Assembly (NCBI GenBank): GCA_025357945.1 | Contig: JANYLJ010000046.1 | Span: forward strand, 62,001-126,000 | DNA length: 64,000 nucleotides | Origin: Gemmatimonadota bacterium | Lineage (GTDB): Bacteria; Gemmatimonadota; Gemmatimonadetes; Gemmatimonadales; GWC2-71-9 | Reading direction: 5' to 3' | Shown here: positions 38,934-47,787 of the stretch, piece after piece | Layout: each line of letters starts with the position of its first letter | Position numbering within the stretch: position 1 is the first letter of the stretch | Position numbers and translations under genes: made by a program | The notes under the pieces: model-generated | What the model was told of the DNA's origin: nothing | Databases searched by the model: none | Seen by the model: the letters and a program-made list of their open reading frames with translations, nothing else

Positions 38934-40889
38934 GTGAACAGCAATCTTCGCGTTACCGTATTGCTCGCGCTGTTCGTGCCGGCGGCCGCTACTGCGCAAT
39001 CCGACACCACCCATCTCGGCGACCTCGTGGTCACCGCGACCCGGGTGCCGACGACCGCCAGTGACATCGCCGCCGCCACGACCGTGATTCGCGGCGACGA
39101 TCTCCGCGCGCGCGGCGTGCAGCTCGTGCTCGACGCGTTGCGCGAGGTGCCCGGGATGATGGTGGTGCAGGCCGGCTCGTATGGCGCGCAGACGTCGGTA
39201 TTTCTCCGGGGCGGCCAGAGCGACTACGTCAAGGTGCTGCTCGACGGCGTACCACTCAATCGGCCCGGCGGCAGCATCAACTGGGCGAACCTGACGACGG
39301 TCGATCTCGACCGGATCGAAATCGTGCGTGGCCCGGCGAGCGTGCTCTACGGCGCCGACGCGATGAGCGGGGTGGTACAGCTGTTCACGCGCGCCGCCAG
39401 TGCGGTACCGACGGTGGTGGTGGCGGCACGCGGCGGGACATTCGCGAGCACGGACTTCAATGGCCACCTCTCGCTTGTCGACCGAGCATGGTCACTCAGC
39501 GCCACCGCATCGCGCGAAGCGACCGACGGCAGTTACGCCTTCAACAGCGGGTATCGCAACGCTGTCGGCTCCGTTCGGCTCGGGCTCGATCGTGGATCGA
39601 GCGGCCGCGCCGCATTCACGCTGCGGTACGGCAGCGGGATCGCGCACTTTCCCACGGACGGCGGCGGCGCCCCGGTCGATCACAACCAGTTCACCACCGA
39701 GAAGACGCTCGCCATAGGCCTCGATGCGTCGTGGGCGACCGGTACCAGCGGCACCTTCAATGTCCACGGCTTCGCCTCCCGGCTCAACGAAGGGTACACC
39801 AACCGCGCCGATACCCCGGCAGACACGACGGGCTTTGACTTCGTGGACGATCGCAGCAGCATCACCTGGCGCCGCGGGATCGATATCCGCCTCGATCGCC
39901 ACGTGCGCGGGAGCCTGGTGTCCCTCGGCGTAGGGCTCGAGCATGAAAACGACGACGAACACGACGTCGGCGTCTCCAACTTCGGCTTTGGCGTGTCGCA
40001 CGACACGTCGGCGTTTAGTGGTGATCGCAGCACGCGCAACGCGTACATCCAACTGCTGTCGGAGCCGGGCGCGACGGTGTCGACCCAGGCCGGCGTGCGG
40101 CTCGACGACAACTCGGCCTTCGGCACCTTCACGACCTGGCGCGTCGGCGCGACGTGGCATGTTGGCGCCGATACGAGGCTGTGGGTCGCGGCTGGAACCG
40201 CGTTCAAGGCGCCGACCTTTTCGCAGCTCTTTGCCGCGAGTGCATTCGAGGTCGGCAATCCGGCGCTTGCGCCGGAGCGGAGCAAAAACAGCGAGGTCGG
40301 TCTCGAGAGGACGTCCGCCAACCATCACGTCACGCTGGCGGTCACCGCATTCTGGCAGCAGTTCCGCGACCTGATTCAGTACGTCGGTGCGGCGCCGGGC
40401 CAGCCCACCTACGTGAACCTGGGCGGCGCGAACGCTCGCGGCGTGGAGCTCACGGTGGTCGCGAATCCGTCGCCGCGGCTGACCCTCAGCGCGCACTGGA
40501 CCTGGCTCCATACCGAGGTGACGGACACGGGTTCCGCCGCTTCGTTGAGCTTTCAGCAGGGGGCATCGCTGATCCGCCGGCCCGGATCGAGCGGCGGGGG
40601 GACGGCGGCATACCGCTGGCACGGCCTGACGCTCGCCGGGACCGCCACCCGAACCGGGACACGCGATGACGTCGATTTCGCCGGGTTCCCGGGAACTCGG
40701 GTTATTTTACCAGCATACACCACGTTGGACCTGTCCCTCGACGCGCCGATTCGGCGCAGCGCGGGCCGGTCCCTCGGCATCGACCTGACGCTGCGCGGCG
40801 AAAATCTCTTCAACGCTGTCTACCAGCAGACGGTTGGCTTTCCAGGCCGCGGCCGCACCCTGTTCGCCGGGGGCCGCGCCCGGTTCTGA
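38934..40889 (+). CDS. TonB-dependent outer-membrane receptor, BtuB-like
   Basis: The ~651-aa outer-membrane receptor imports its ligand using TonB energy. A signal peptide ends at ATAQS. TonB box-like LGDLVVTATRVP is followed by a plug domain with FLRGGQSDYVKVLLDG and IEIVRGPASVLYGADAMSG, and then a 22-strand-type barrel ending LFAGGRARF. GTG 38934 is preferred because AAGAGGA (38919-38925) is 8 nt upstream; ATG 38925 is an alternative. Riboswitch, permease and ATPase upstream argue for cobalamin. Confidence 0.9.
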   Translation: MNSNLRVTVLLALFVPAAATAQSDTTHLGDLVVTATRVPTTASDIAAATTVIRGDDLRARGVQLVLDALREVPGMMVVQAGSYGAQTSVFLRGGQSDYVKVLLDGVPLNRPGGSINWANLTTVDLDRIEIVRGPASVLYGADAMSGVVQLFTRAASAVPTVVVAARGGTFASTDFNGHLSLVDRAWSLSATASREATDGSYAFNSGYRNAVGSVRLGLDRGSSGRAAFTLRYGSGIAHFPTDGGGAPVDHNQFTTEKTLAIGLDASWATGTSGTFNVHGFASRLNEGYTNRADTPADTTGFDFVDDRSSITWRRGIDIRLDRHVRGSLVSLGVGLEHENDDEHDVGVSNFGFGVSHDTSAFSGDRSTRNAYIQLLSEPGATVSTQAGVRLDDNSAFGTFTTWRVGATWHVGADTRLWVAAGTAFKAPTFSQLFAASAFEVGNPALAPERSKNSEVGLERTSANHHVTLAVTAFWQQFRDLIQYVGAAPGQPTYVNLGGANARGVELTVVANPSPRLTLSAHWTWLHTEVTDTGSAASLSFQQGASLIRRPGSSGGGTAAYRWHGLTLAGTATRTGTRDDVDFAGFPGTRVILPAYTTLDLSLDAPIRRSAGRSLGIDLTLRGENLFNAVYQQTVGFPGRGRTLFAGGRARF

Positions 40890-40908
40890 GTCCAACGGAG
40901 GGAGCGAC

Positions 40909-41970
40909 ATGCGGCTCGGGCGCTGGGCAGTGCTGGCACTTGGTATCGCGGCCGCCGCGTGCGCGTCGACCATCGGCCCGGTCGTCCCATCGGTGCAGGT
41001 GCTCGTCGTGCTCGACAGCATGGACGATACGCTCCGGATCATTCCGGTCGACACGCCGGACGTCGTCCACAAAGTGGCGCTCAACATCGGTATCGCTTCC
41101 TTCGGCAAACATGCCCTGGCGCTGCGGGGTCAGTTGGCCGCGATCGGCCTCGGCCGAACTGCCCTGCTGTACGACTTGGCTCCGCTGCAGCGCCGGTGCA
41201 GGGTGGACTTCGCCGACACCGTTGGCGTGATTGTATCCCTCGCGTTCGCCGACAACAACGGTCAGGTATACGCGGCCCTTCCGGCGACCAATAATGCCCC
41301 GCACTTCGATCCGACCACCTGCGGCGTGGGCAATGTGCACGTTCGCGGCGGACCGAGTGCCTTTGTCAGCGCCCGATCGACATTTTTCGTGGTGACTGGC
41401 GGCGCCGCCGCGTTCAGCTGGCTCTCGACGACAAACGGCCCGACCAGTGACAACTTGCCGTTGTCGCCCGCAGATTCGATTCCGCTTTCGCTCCCGGGCA
41501 ACGCGAAGGGGGCCGTTTTCGGTTCCGACGGATTCCTGTATGTGATCAACGCGGGAACCGGCCTGCCGAATGCGCGGCTGTCCCAGGTGAATCCCGTGTT
41601 GAGGACCGAGTTGAACGTCATTCCGGGCTTCGGGACACTGCCGCGGTTCATCGCCACCGATGGTGCTGACCGTATCTTCGTCGCGAGCGCGCTCGAAGGG
41701 CTTATGGTGTACAACATCCGCACCAATCAGGTCGAGCGTGGTGCCAACAGTGCGATTCCGCTCTTCGGTACGCCGCGCGGCCTCGCTGCCGACGACCTCG
41801 GGCGAGTGTATGCCCTGATCGCCGGAGCATGCAAAGCTGGCGGTGCCTTGGGAAGCGTCCGCGTCCTCGGTGCCGACCTGGTGTACAAGCGCGTGGTCAA
41901 CGTCGGCGGCTGTCCGGTCGCCGTCGGCGTCACCGACATTCCCGCCACGCTCTACCGCTTCGATAGCTGA
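40909..41970 (+). CDS. Beta-propeller-like lipoprotein of the B12 operon (BtuG-like candidate)
   Basis: The 353-aa product starts at ATG 40909, preceded by CGGAGGGAG. The signal MRLGRWAVLALGIAAAACAS has a lipoprotein-type cysteine (AAAC). The body has recurring strand blocks such as ADNNGQVYAALPAT, GSDGFLYVINAGTG, DGADRIFVASALEGLMVYN and ADDLGRVYALIAG, typical of NHL/YncE propellers. Its place directly after the BtuB-like receptor suggests a surface or periplasmic B12-binding partner comparable to Bacteroides BtuG. That function is inferred from fold pattern and position. recO begins 4 bp later. Confidence 0.7.
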   Translation: MRLGRWAVLALGIAAAACASTIGPVVPSVQVLVVLDSMDDTLRIIPVDTPDVVHKVALNIGIASFGKHALALRGQLAAIGLGRTALLYDLAPLQRRCRVDFADTVGVIVSLAFADNNGQVYAALPATNNAPHFDPTTCGVGNVHVRGGPSAFVSARSTFFVVTGGAAAFSWLSTTNGPTSDNLPLSPADSIPLSLPGNAKGAVFGSDGFLYVINAGTGLPNARLSQVNPVLRTELNVIPGFGTLPRFIATDGADRIFVASALEGLMVYNIRTNQVERGANSAIPLFGTPRGLAADDLGRVYALIAGACKAGGALGSVRVLGADLVYKRVVNVGGCPVAVGVTDIPATLYRFDS

Positions 41971-41974
41971 TCCA

Positions 41975-42724
41975 GTGGCGGGCGCACCGCTGCTGACCCC
42001 CGCGATCGTTCTCGGCTCGCTGCGTTACGGCGAGACGTCGCGTATCGCGCGCCTGGCGACGCGCGAGCATGGCGTCGTGAGCGCCATCGCCAAGGGAGCC
42101 TTGCGGCCGAAGAGCCGGTTCGGCGCGGCACTCCAACTGCTGAGCGAAGGGCAGGCACATCTCCTGCCGTCGCGGTCGAGCGACCTGCACACGCTGGTGG
42201 CGTTCGACCTGACGGCGACCCACTCGGGGCTGGCCGGCAACCTCGAGCGTTTTGGTGCGGCCTCGGCACTCGCCGAGGTGACGGCGCGCTTCGTACCAGC
42301 GATGGCCAATCCGCTACTCTACGACCAGCTGCGCGACGATATCACGCTGATCGAACTCGCGCCGGTGAACGCCATCGGCGTGGTGGCACTTCGGGCGATG
42401 TGGCGGCTCATTTTCGAGCTGGGGTTCGGGCCCACGGTGAGGCAATGTGCCCGGGATGGTGCGGCGCTTCCTGGGGGCGCTGTGGCGTTCTCGCTGCGCG
42501 ACGGCGGCTTTCTCTGTCCTGCCTGCGGCCGCCTTGGCGCCACGACGCGACTCGCCCCCGAGGATCGGGCCGACCTGACGGCGCTGCTCGAGCCGCGGGC
42601 CGACCTGCCGTTACTGGGCGACGCCCAGGCTGCCGCCCACCGGCGGCTCCTCCTGCGTTGGGTGCGGGAACACCTGGGGGACGGCGTGATGCCGGCGCTG
42701 GAGGCGTGGGGGGCTAGCCACTAA
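41975..42724 (+). CDS. recO: DNA repair protein RecO
   Basis: RecO helps RecR load RecA on SSB-coated DNA. The 249-aa protein has an N-terminal OB domain (TPAIVLGSLRYGETSRIARL, then GVVSAIAKGALRPKSRFGAA). A helical C-terminal region follows, including a CPACGRLG knuckle where only one Cys pair of the usual zinc site is obvious. GTG 41975 is 4 bp after the lipoprotein gene, so it may share the B12 operon transcript. No other recombination gene is adjacent. Confidence 0.88.
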   Translation: MAGAPLLTPAIVLGSLRYGETSRIARLATREHGVVSAIAKGALRPKSRFGAALQLLSEGQAHLLPSRSSDLHTLVAFDLTATHSGLAGNLERFGAASALAEVTARFVPAMANPLLYDQLRDDITLIELAPVNAIGVVALRAMWRLIFELGFGPTVRQCARDGAALPGGAVAFSLRDGGFLCPACGRLGATTRLAPEDRADLTALLEPRADLPLLGDAQAAAHRRLLLRWVREHLGDGVMPALEAWGASH

Positions 42725-42797
42725 CTTCCAGGCGCAGGTTCTGTCTTCCCGGAGGTTGGTTCGATCCACGATTAGTCAGCAGCCTGAAGGAGCGTCC

Positions 42798-43220
42798 ATG
42801 CGCCGGTTCGTTCGGCCGGGACTTGGCCTGCTGCTCGGAGGGGTCGTGGCGCATCCCGCCGCCGCCCAGCGATCACCAGCCGCACCGGTGATTGCGCTCG
42901 AGGAGCCCAGGGCCAACCCCGTCCTCCCGGCGGCGCTCGTCCCGTTCTCGATCGCGTCGGACGTCTGCAAGCGGGGCCACGTTCCCCGGGTTGCACTGCA
43001 GGTCTACAATGTGCTCGCGGAGCCGGTGGCGACTCTTCGCCTCCGGGACCGCCCTGCAGTGGTACTGGACCGCATCCCGTTGCGATGCGGACAGTTTGTC
43101 GGCCTGTGGGACGGCACCGTCGCGAGAGGTACGAGGGCGGCATCGCCGGGTATCTATTACATGACTCTCAGTGTTGATGGTGTACCGAAAGCGAAGCGGT
43201 TCCGGATCACTGAGCCCTGA
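42798..43220 (+). CDS. Secreted FlgD-like/Ig-like small protein
   Basis: The 140-aa protein has a signal peptide (MRRFVRPGLGLLLGGVVAHP, cleavage after AAA). A short beta-sandwich with VALQVYNVLAEPVATLRL and a closing GIYYMTLSVDG then KAKRFRI follows. This layout matches FlgD-type Ig domains often found at the ends of secreted Bacteroidetes/Gemmatimonadota proteins. Two cysteines (VCKRGH, LRCGQF) may form a disulfide. ATG 42798 has AAGGAG 5 nt upstream. Role unknown. Confidence 0.65.
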   Translation: MRRFVRPGLGLLLGGVVAHPAAAQRSPAAPVIALEEPRANPVLPAALVPFSIASDVCKRGHVPRVALQVYNVLAEPVATLRLRDRPAVVLDRIPLRCGQFVGLWDGTVARGTRAASPGIYYMTLSVDGVPKAKRFRITEP

Positions 43221-43250
43221 GGGATGCCCTGGCATCCCTCACCGCTTTTA
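43220..43250 (+). terminator. Intrinsic terminator before clpB
   Basis: GAGGGATGCC (43220-43229) and GGCATCCCTC (43232-43241) are perfect complements that overlap the stop of the previous gene. CTTTT follows at 43246-43250. The T-tract is short and interrupted from the stem, so efficiency is uncertain. Confidence 0.6.
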
Positions 43251-43305
43251 ATGGCGGTCGCGTCCTGGCCCCGGCCTTGCCATCTTCCACTCGGGAGGCC
43301 CGACC

Positions 43306-45906
43306 ATGCTGCGTCCAGATCGTCTCACGCTCAAGGCTCGCGAAGCGGTGCACGGTGCCCTCGAACAGGCCCGTACCCGCGGCAATCCTGTCGTCAACGA
43401 CGCCCACCTGCTATCGGCCCTGCTGGCACAGGACGAAGGGATCGTGCAGCCGCTCCTCGCCAAGGCCGGCGTGTCGATCCCCCGGCTCAGCAACCGGGTC
43501 GAGTCCGAAATCGCCTCGTTGCCCACCCAGCGAGGCGCGATCGACGTTACACCAACCCTCGACCGCACGCTCTCGAAGGTGTTCGCGCGGGGTGAGACGA
43601 TTGCCAAGGAACTCGGCGACGCGTACGTGTCGACCGAACATCTGTTGCTGGCGCTGGCGGCAGAGAAGGGGACGTCGGCCCGGGCGATGCTCGAGGGCGA
43701 AGGCCTGACGCCCAAGGAACTGCGGACCGCGCTGGACCAGGTTCGCGGTTCCCACCGCGTCACCGACGAGACACCGGAACAGCAATACCAGTCGCTGGAA
43801 AGATTCACGCGCAACCTCACCGACTCGGCGCGCGCCGGCAAGCTCGATCCGGTGATTGGTCGCGATGAGGAAGTCCGCCGCGTGATGCAGGTATTGTCGC
43901 GCCGAACCAAGAACAACCCGGTGCTGATCGGCGAACCAGGCGTGGGCAAGACGGCGATCGTCGAAGGGCTCGCGCAGCGGATCGTCAACGGCGACGTTCC
44001 TGACTCGCTCAAGGGCAAGGACATTGTGTCGCTCGATATCGGCCAGCTGCTTGCCGGTGCCAAGTACCGGGGTGAGTTCGAGGAGCGCCTCAAGTCCGTG
44101 GTGAAGGAGCTGATCGACGCCGGCGGACGCTACATCGTGTTCATCGACGAATTGCATACCCTGGTCGGTGCCGGCAAGGGCGAGGGTGCGGTCGATGCGT
44201 CCAACCTTCTCAAGCCGGCGCTCGCTCGCGGCGAGTTGCACGTGGTGGGTGCCACCACGCTCGACGAGTACCGCCAGAACATCGAGAAGGATCCGGCGCT
44301 CGAGCGCCGCTTCCAGCCGGTATACGTCGGTGAGCCCAGCGTGGAGGACACCATCGCGATCCTGCGGGGCCTGAAGGAGAAGTACGAGGTCCACCACGGT
44401 GTGCGGATCACCGACAACGCGCTGGTCGCCGCCGCGACGCTGTCGAATCGCTATATCGGCGATCGGTTCCTGCCCGACAAGGCGATCGATCTGATGGACG
44501 AAGCGGCCTCGCGAATCCGCATGGAGCTCGATTCGCTGCCGCAGGAAATCGACGAAGTCGAGCGCCGCATTCTCCAGTTCGAGATCGAACGTCAGTCGCT
44601 GTTGCGCGACAAGGACAAGGCGTCGGTGGAGCGGCGTACGGCGCTGGAGCAGGAAATCGCCGAGGCCCGCGAGAAAAGCGCCGGCATGAAGGCGGGCTGG
44701 CAGGCGGAGAAGCAGTCGATCGAGGGCGTCCAGAAGAAAAAGGCCGCGGTCGAGGCGCTGCGGGCCGAAGTCGAACAGGCGACGCGAAGCGGCGACCTGC
44801 AGAAGGCTGCGGAGCTTCGGTACGGCAAGATTCCGGAGCTCGAGCGCGCGATCAGCGGCGAGGAGCAGAAGCTCGCCGGGATCCAGAAGTCGTCGAAGTA
44901 CCTGCGCGAAGAGGTTGGTCCGGAAGACATCGCCGACGTGGTGGCGAAGTGGACCGGGATTCCGGTCACCAAGATGCTCGAGTCGGACAAGGAGCGACTG
45001 ACGCGTCTGGAAGCGGAGTTGGGCCGGCGTGTGGTCGGCCAGCCCGAGGCGCTCGCGGCGGTGGCCAACGCGGTGCGCCGGGCGCGCGCCGGCTTGCAGG
45101 ACACGGCCAAGCCGACGGGCTCGTTCATCTTTCTGGGACCCACCGGCGTCGGGAAGACGGAGACGGCGCGGGCACTGGCGGAGTTCCTGTTCGACGATGA
45201 GCGCGCCATGATCCGGCTGGATATGTCGGAATACATGGAGAAGCATGCGGTGGCCCGGATGATCGGCGCGCCGCCCGGATATGTCGGGTACGAGGAAGGG
45301 GGCCAACTCACTGAGGCGGTGCGCCGCCGCCCGTACTGCGTCATCCTCTTCGACGAAATCGAGAAGGCGCATCCGGACGTGTTCAACCTCCTGTTGCAGG
45401 TGCTCGATGATGGTCGCCTGACCGATTCGCAGGGCCGCGTCGTCGACTTCCGCAACACGGTCATCCTGATGACCAGTAATATCGGCTCGCGGTACTTGCT
45501 CGAGGCCAAGGATGTTGGTGGGGCCGGCTGGCCCGAGGCCGAGGCGAAGGTACTTGCGGAATTGCGCGAGCATTTTCGGCCGGAATTCCTCAATCGTGTC
45601 GACGACGTGGTCGTTTTTCGCCCGCTGACGCGCGAAGACCTCGACCACATTGTCGCGTTGCAGCTCGGGCGACTCCGCGCGCTGGTTGCGGCGAAGGGAC
45701 TCGTCCTCGACGTGGACCCCGACGCGATGACCTGGTTGGCAGAGACCGGCTACGACCCGCTCTACGGCGCGCGGCCGTTGAAGCGGGTGATCCAGCGGGA
45801 GTTGCAGAATCCGATTGCGATGCAGGTGCTGGAAGGGAAGTACGCTGAGGGTGATACGATCCGGGTGCGCGTCAAGGATGGTCAGCTCGTCTTCAGTGAC
45901 TCCTGA
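43306..45906 (+). CDS. clpB: ATP-dependent disaggregase ClpB
   Basis: ClpB rescues aggregated proteins with DnaK. At 866 aa it has a Clp_N domain (residues 1-~145), NBD1 Walker [10 protein letters not shown] (~211) with [14 protein letters not shown], and a coiled-coil middle domain (~400-520). NBD2 has GPTGVGKTE (~611) and [16 protein letters not shown]. The middle domain distinguishes it from ClpA and ClpC. ATG 43306 is preceded by GGGAGG. A terminator just upstream suggests its own promoter. A long minus-strand frame across it is a codon-bias shadow. Confidence 0.96.
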   Translation: MLRPDRLTLKAREAVHGALEQARTRGNPVVNDAHLLSALLAQDEGIVQPLLAKAGVSIPRLSNRVESEIASLPTQRGAIDVTPTLDRTLSKVFARGETIAKELGDAYVSTEHLLLALAAEKGTSARAMLEGEGLTPKELRTALDQVRGSHRVTDETPEQQYQSLERFTRNLTDSARAGKLDPVIGRDEEVRRVMQVLSRRTKNNPVLIGEPGVGKTAIVEGLAQRIVNGDVPDSLKGKDIVSLDIGQLLAGAKYRGEFEERLKSVVKELIDAGGRYIVFIDELHTLVGAGKGEGAVDASNLLKPALARGELHVVGATTLDEYRQNIEKDPALERRFQPVYVGEPSVEDTIAILRGLKEKYEVHHGVRITDNALVAAATLSNRYIGDRFLPDKAIDLMDEAASRIRMELDSLPQEIDEVERRILQFEIERQSLLRDKDKASVERRTALEQEIAEAREKSAGMKAGWQAEKQSIEGVQKKKAAVEALRAEVEQATRSGDLQKAAELRYGKIPELERAISGEEQKLAGIQKSSKYLREEVGPEDIADVVAKWTGIPVTKMLESDKERLTRLEAELGRRVVGQPEALAAVANAVRRARAGLQDTAKPTGSFIFLGPTGVGKTETARALAEFLFDDERAMIRLDMSEYMEKHAVARMIGAPPGYVGYEEGGQLTEAVRRRPYCVILFDEIEKAHPDVFNLLLQVLDDGRLTDSQGRVVDFRNTVILMTSNIGSRYLLEAKDVGGAGWPEAEAKVLAELREHFRPEFLNRVDDVVVFRPLTREDLDHIVALQLGRLRALVAAKGLVLDVDPDAMTWLAETGYDPLYGARPLKRVIQRELQNPIAMQVLEGKYAEGDTIRVRVKDGQLVFSDS

Positions 45907-45921
45907 TCGGCGGGCGGTGCG

Positions 45922-46389
45922 ATGATTCCGGTGTCTGCTGCCGATGTTGACGGAATGCGGCTCGCGCTCGCTGAGGCGGAGCGTGCGCGCGACGAGGGCG
46001 AGATCCCGGTGGGTGCCATCGTGATGCAGGGCGGTGCCGTGATCGCTGCGGCACACAACGAGACCGTGGCGCTCGGTCACCCCACGGCACACGCGGAGTT
46101 TCTCGCCATCCACCGGGCGCTCGCCGAGTTGGACACCGATCGCCTCACCGATGCGACACTGTACGTCACGCTCGAGCCGTGTGCCCAGTGCGCCGGCGCG
46201 ATCGTGCTCGCCAAGGTCGGCCGTGTGGTCTTCGGCGCCTGGGACGACAAGGCGGGGATGGCGGGATCGGTGTACGACATCCTGCGCCACCCCCGGCTCA
46301 ATCATCAGGCCGAAGTGATCGGCGGCGTGTTGGCCGAGGCGAGCGGGACGTTGTTGGCGCATTTTTTTCGCGACCGAAGGGGGCCGTGA
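45922..46389 (+). CDS. tadA: tRNA-specific adenosine deaminase
   Basis: TadA converts A34 to inosine in tRNA-Arg(ACG). The 155-aa protein has the catalytic HAEFLAI (zinc His and Glu) and TLEPCAQCAGAI (zinc cysteines). EIPVGAIVMQGG and GAWDDKAGMAGSVYDIL are also typical, the latter distinguishing it from guanine deaminases. ATG 45922 is 15 bp after clpB. Its stop overlaps the DinB-family gene's ATG. Confidence 0.93.
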   Translation: MIPVSAADVDGMRLALAEAERARDEGEIPVGAIVMQGGAVIAAAHNETVALGHPTAHAEFLAIHRALAELDTDRLTDATLYVTLEPCAQCAGAIVLAKVGRVVFGAWDDKAGMAGSVYDILRHPRLNHQAEVIGGVLAEASGTLLAHFFRDRRGP

Positions 46390-46943
46390 TGCACACGCGA
46401 ATTCAGGAATTGCTCGACCACCTCAGCACCACCCACCAGCTGCTGCTCGCCGCGGTTGAGGGCGTGCCCGTCGCGCTCCGCGGCCGGCGTCCCGCCCCGG
46501 AGCGGTGGTCCGTCGCCGAGGTGCTGCAACACCTCGCCATCGTCGACGGCCGAATTGCCGCGAATCTCACCAAGCGAGTCGCCGCCGCCCGGAGTGATGG
46601 GATCGGTCCTGACCGCGACACGTCGGCGATTCTCCCGACGATCGACCTGTCGCGGCTCCGCGATCGGACCGCGAAGGTGGCCGCGCCGCCGCCGATCCTG
46701 CCGCTGGAAACCCTCGACGAGGCCACGGCGCGCCAGCGGCTCGAGAGCGCGCACGCCACGCTCTGCGACGCTGTCCGGGCCAGCGACGGCGTCGATCTCG
46801 TCTCGCTGACCACGCCGCACCCCTTGTTCGGCGAGATGCACCTGTACCAGTGGATCGCGTTCGCCGGGGGGCACGAGGTGCGCCACGCCGCTCAGATCAC
46901 CGAAATCGCGGACGCACTCAACGCGAACGCCGGTAGACCCTGA
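46389..46943 (+). CDS. DinB-like (DUF664/DinB_2) protein
   Basis: The 184-aa protein shows the DinB four-helix bundle. It has HLSTTHQLLLAAVEGV with a first metal His, APERWSVAEVLQHLAIVDGR (the strongly conserved W-S-x-x-E-x-x-x-H-L), and a C-terminal AGGHEVRHAAQITEI. Together these give a three-His metal site. Family members include thiol transferases and many uncharacterised proteins. ATG 46389 overlaps tadA. Substrate unknown. Confidence 0.8.
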   Translation: MHTRIQELLDHLSTTHQLLLAAVEGVPVALRGRRPAPERWSVAEVLQHLAIVDGRIAANLTKRVAAARSDGIGPDRDTSAILPTIDLSRLRDRTAKVAAPPPILPLETLDEATARQRLESAHATLCDAVRASDGVDLVSLTTPHPLFGEMHLYQWIAFAGGHEVRHAAQITEIADALNANAGRP

Positions 46944-47008
46944 CGAACACCACGCCTATTATTCGCTCGCACGACGAACCGTTTTCTGACCCCTACCGGA
47001 GCAGGTCA

Positions 47009-47296
47009 ATGGCAAGCAGAAAGAAGTCGGTCAAGAAGTCGGTCAAGAAGTCCACGAAGGCGGTCAAGAAGTCGGCCAGGAAGGTCGCGAAAAAGAGCGC
47101 GAAGCGCGGCAAGACGGGTGTGGCCAAGGGCAAGGCAGGGGCCAAGCGGGTCATCGCCAAGGGTAAGGCCCAGGCCAAGCGCGTCGTTGCCAAGGCCAAG
47201 ACCAGCGTGAGGGAGCATCCTGGCATGGTGGCTGCGGCCGCAGCGGGAATGGCGGCGATGGTCGCCGGTATCGCGGCGGTTCGCGCCCGGCGGTAG
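47009..47296 (+). CDS. Lysine-rich histone-H1-like protein with hydrophobic C-terminus
   Basis: The 95-aa protein begins with a Lys/Ser/Ala block (MASRKKSVKKSVKKSTKAVK and on to about residue 65). It resembles the C-terminal tails of H1-like bacterial proteins (AlgP/HC1 style). It then has SVREHPGMVAAAAAGM and a hydrophobic stretch to GIAAVRARR, like the C-terminus of DUF883 proteins. It could bind DNA and tether it to a membrane; this is inference. The 5' end is a 12-bp tandem DNA repeat (AAGAAGTCGGTC). It stands alone, with 65 bp upstream. Confidence 0.7.
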   Translation: MASRKKSVKKSVKKSTKAVKKSARKVAKKSAKRGKTGVAKGKAGAKRVIAKGKAQAKRVVAKAKTSVREHPGMVAAAAAGMAAMVAGIAAVRARR

Positions 47297-47324
47297 TACT
47301 CAAACAACCCGACGGGAGGCGTTC

Positions 47325-47744
47325 ATGGATCGCACCGGCAAAGCGCGCTGGGAAGGTGACCTGAAGCAGGGAAAGGGGACGCTCAGCCTCGGCAGTGGGG
47401 CGTTCGTCGGCGCGTATTCTTTTGGCACGCGATTCGAGGGCGCCCCCGGCACCAACCCTGAAGAGTTGATCGGCGCCGCGCATGCGGCGTGTTTTTCAAT
47501 GGCTTTCTCGGCCGGACTCTCCGGGGTCGGCTTCATCCCGACCTCCGTCGAGACGACAGCCACCGTGCACCTTGGTCGAGTGGACGGCGGGTCTGCCATC
47601 ACCGGTATCGACCTGGTCTGTCGCGCGGTCGCCGGCAACATCCCGCCGGAGCTGCTGGCCAAGACCGCCGAGGATGCCAAGGCCAACTGTCCCGTGTCGA
47701 AGGCGCTCGCCGCGGTGCCGATTACACTCAAATTGGTGACCTGA
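47325..47744 (+). CDS. OsmC-family peroxiredoxin
   Basis: The 139-aa protein belongs to the OsmC/Ohr superfamily, which reduces organic hydroperoxides. The two reactive cysteines are in AAHAACFSMAFS and AKANCPVSKAL. The opening KARWEGDLKQGKGTLSLGSG and GTNPEELIGAA indicate the OsmC rather than the Ohr subgroup. It follows the H1-like gene by 28 bp and precedes a lipoprotein gene. No regulator such as OhrR is adjacent. Confidence 0.9.
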   Translation: MDRTGKARWEGDLKQGKGTLSLGSGAFVGAYSFGTRFEGAPGTNPEELIGAAHAACFSMAFSAGLSGVGFIPTSVETTATVHLGRVDGGSAITGIDLVCRAVAGNIPPELLAKTAEDAKANCPVSKALAAVPITLKLVT

Positions 47745-47787
47745 TGCCGCGCGCCATAGCTGGCGTTCGACCCGTGGCGGTGCAGAT

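Noticed and set aside
42760-42790. tRNA T-arm-like GGTTCGATCC
   Set aside because: No acceptor, D or anticodon arm can be folded around it; the flanking stem does not pair.
43411-46362. 983-codon minus-strand frame across clpB
   Set aside because: It is antisense to an unmistakable ClpB frame; high GC at third positions creates long opposite frames. The translation is Arg/His-rich with no motif.
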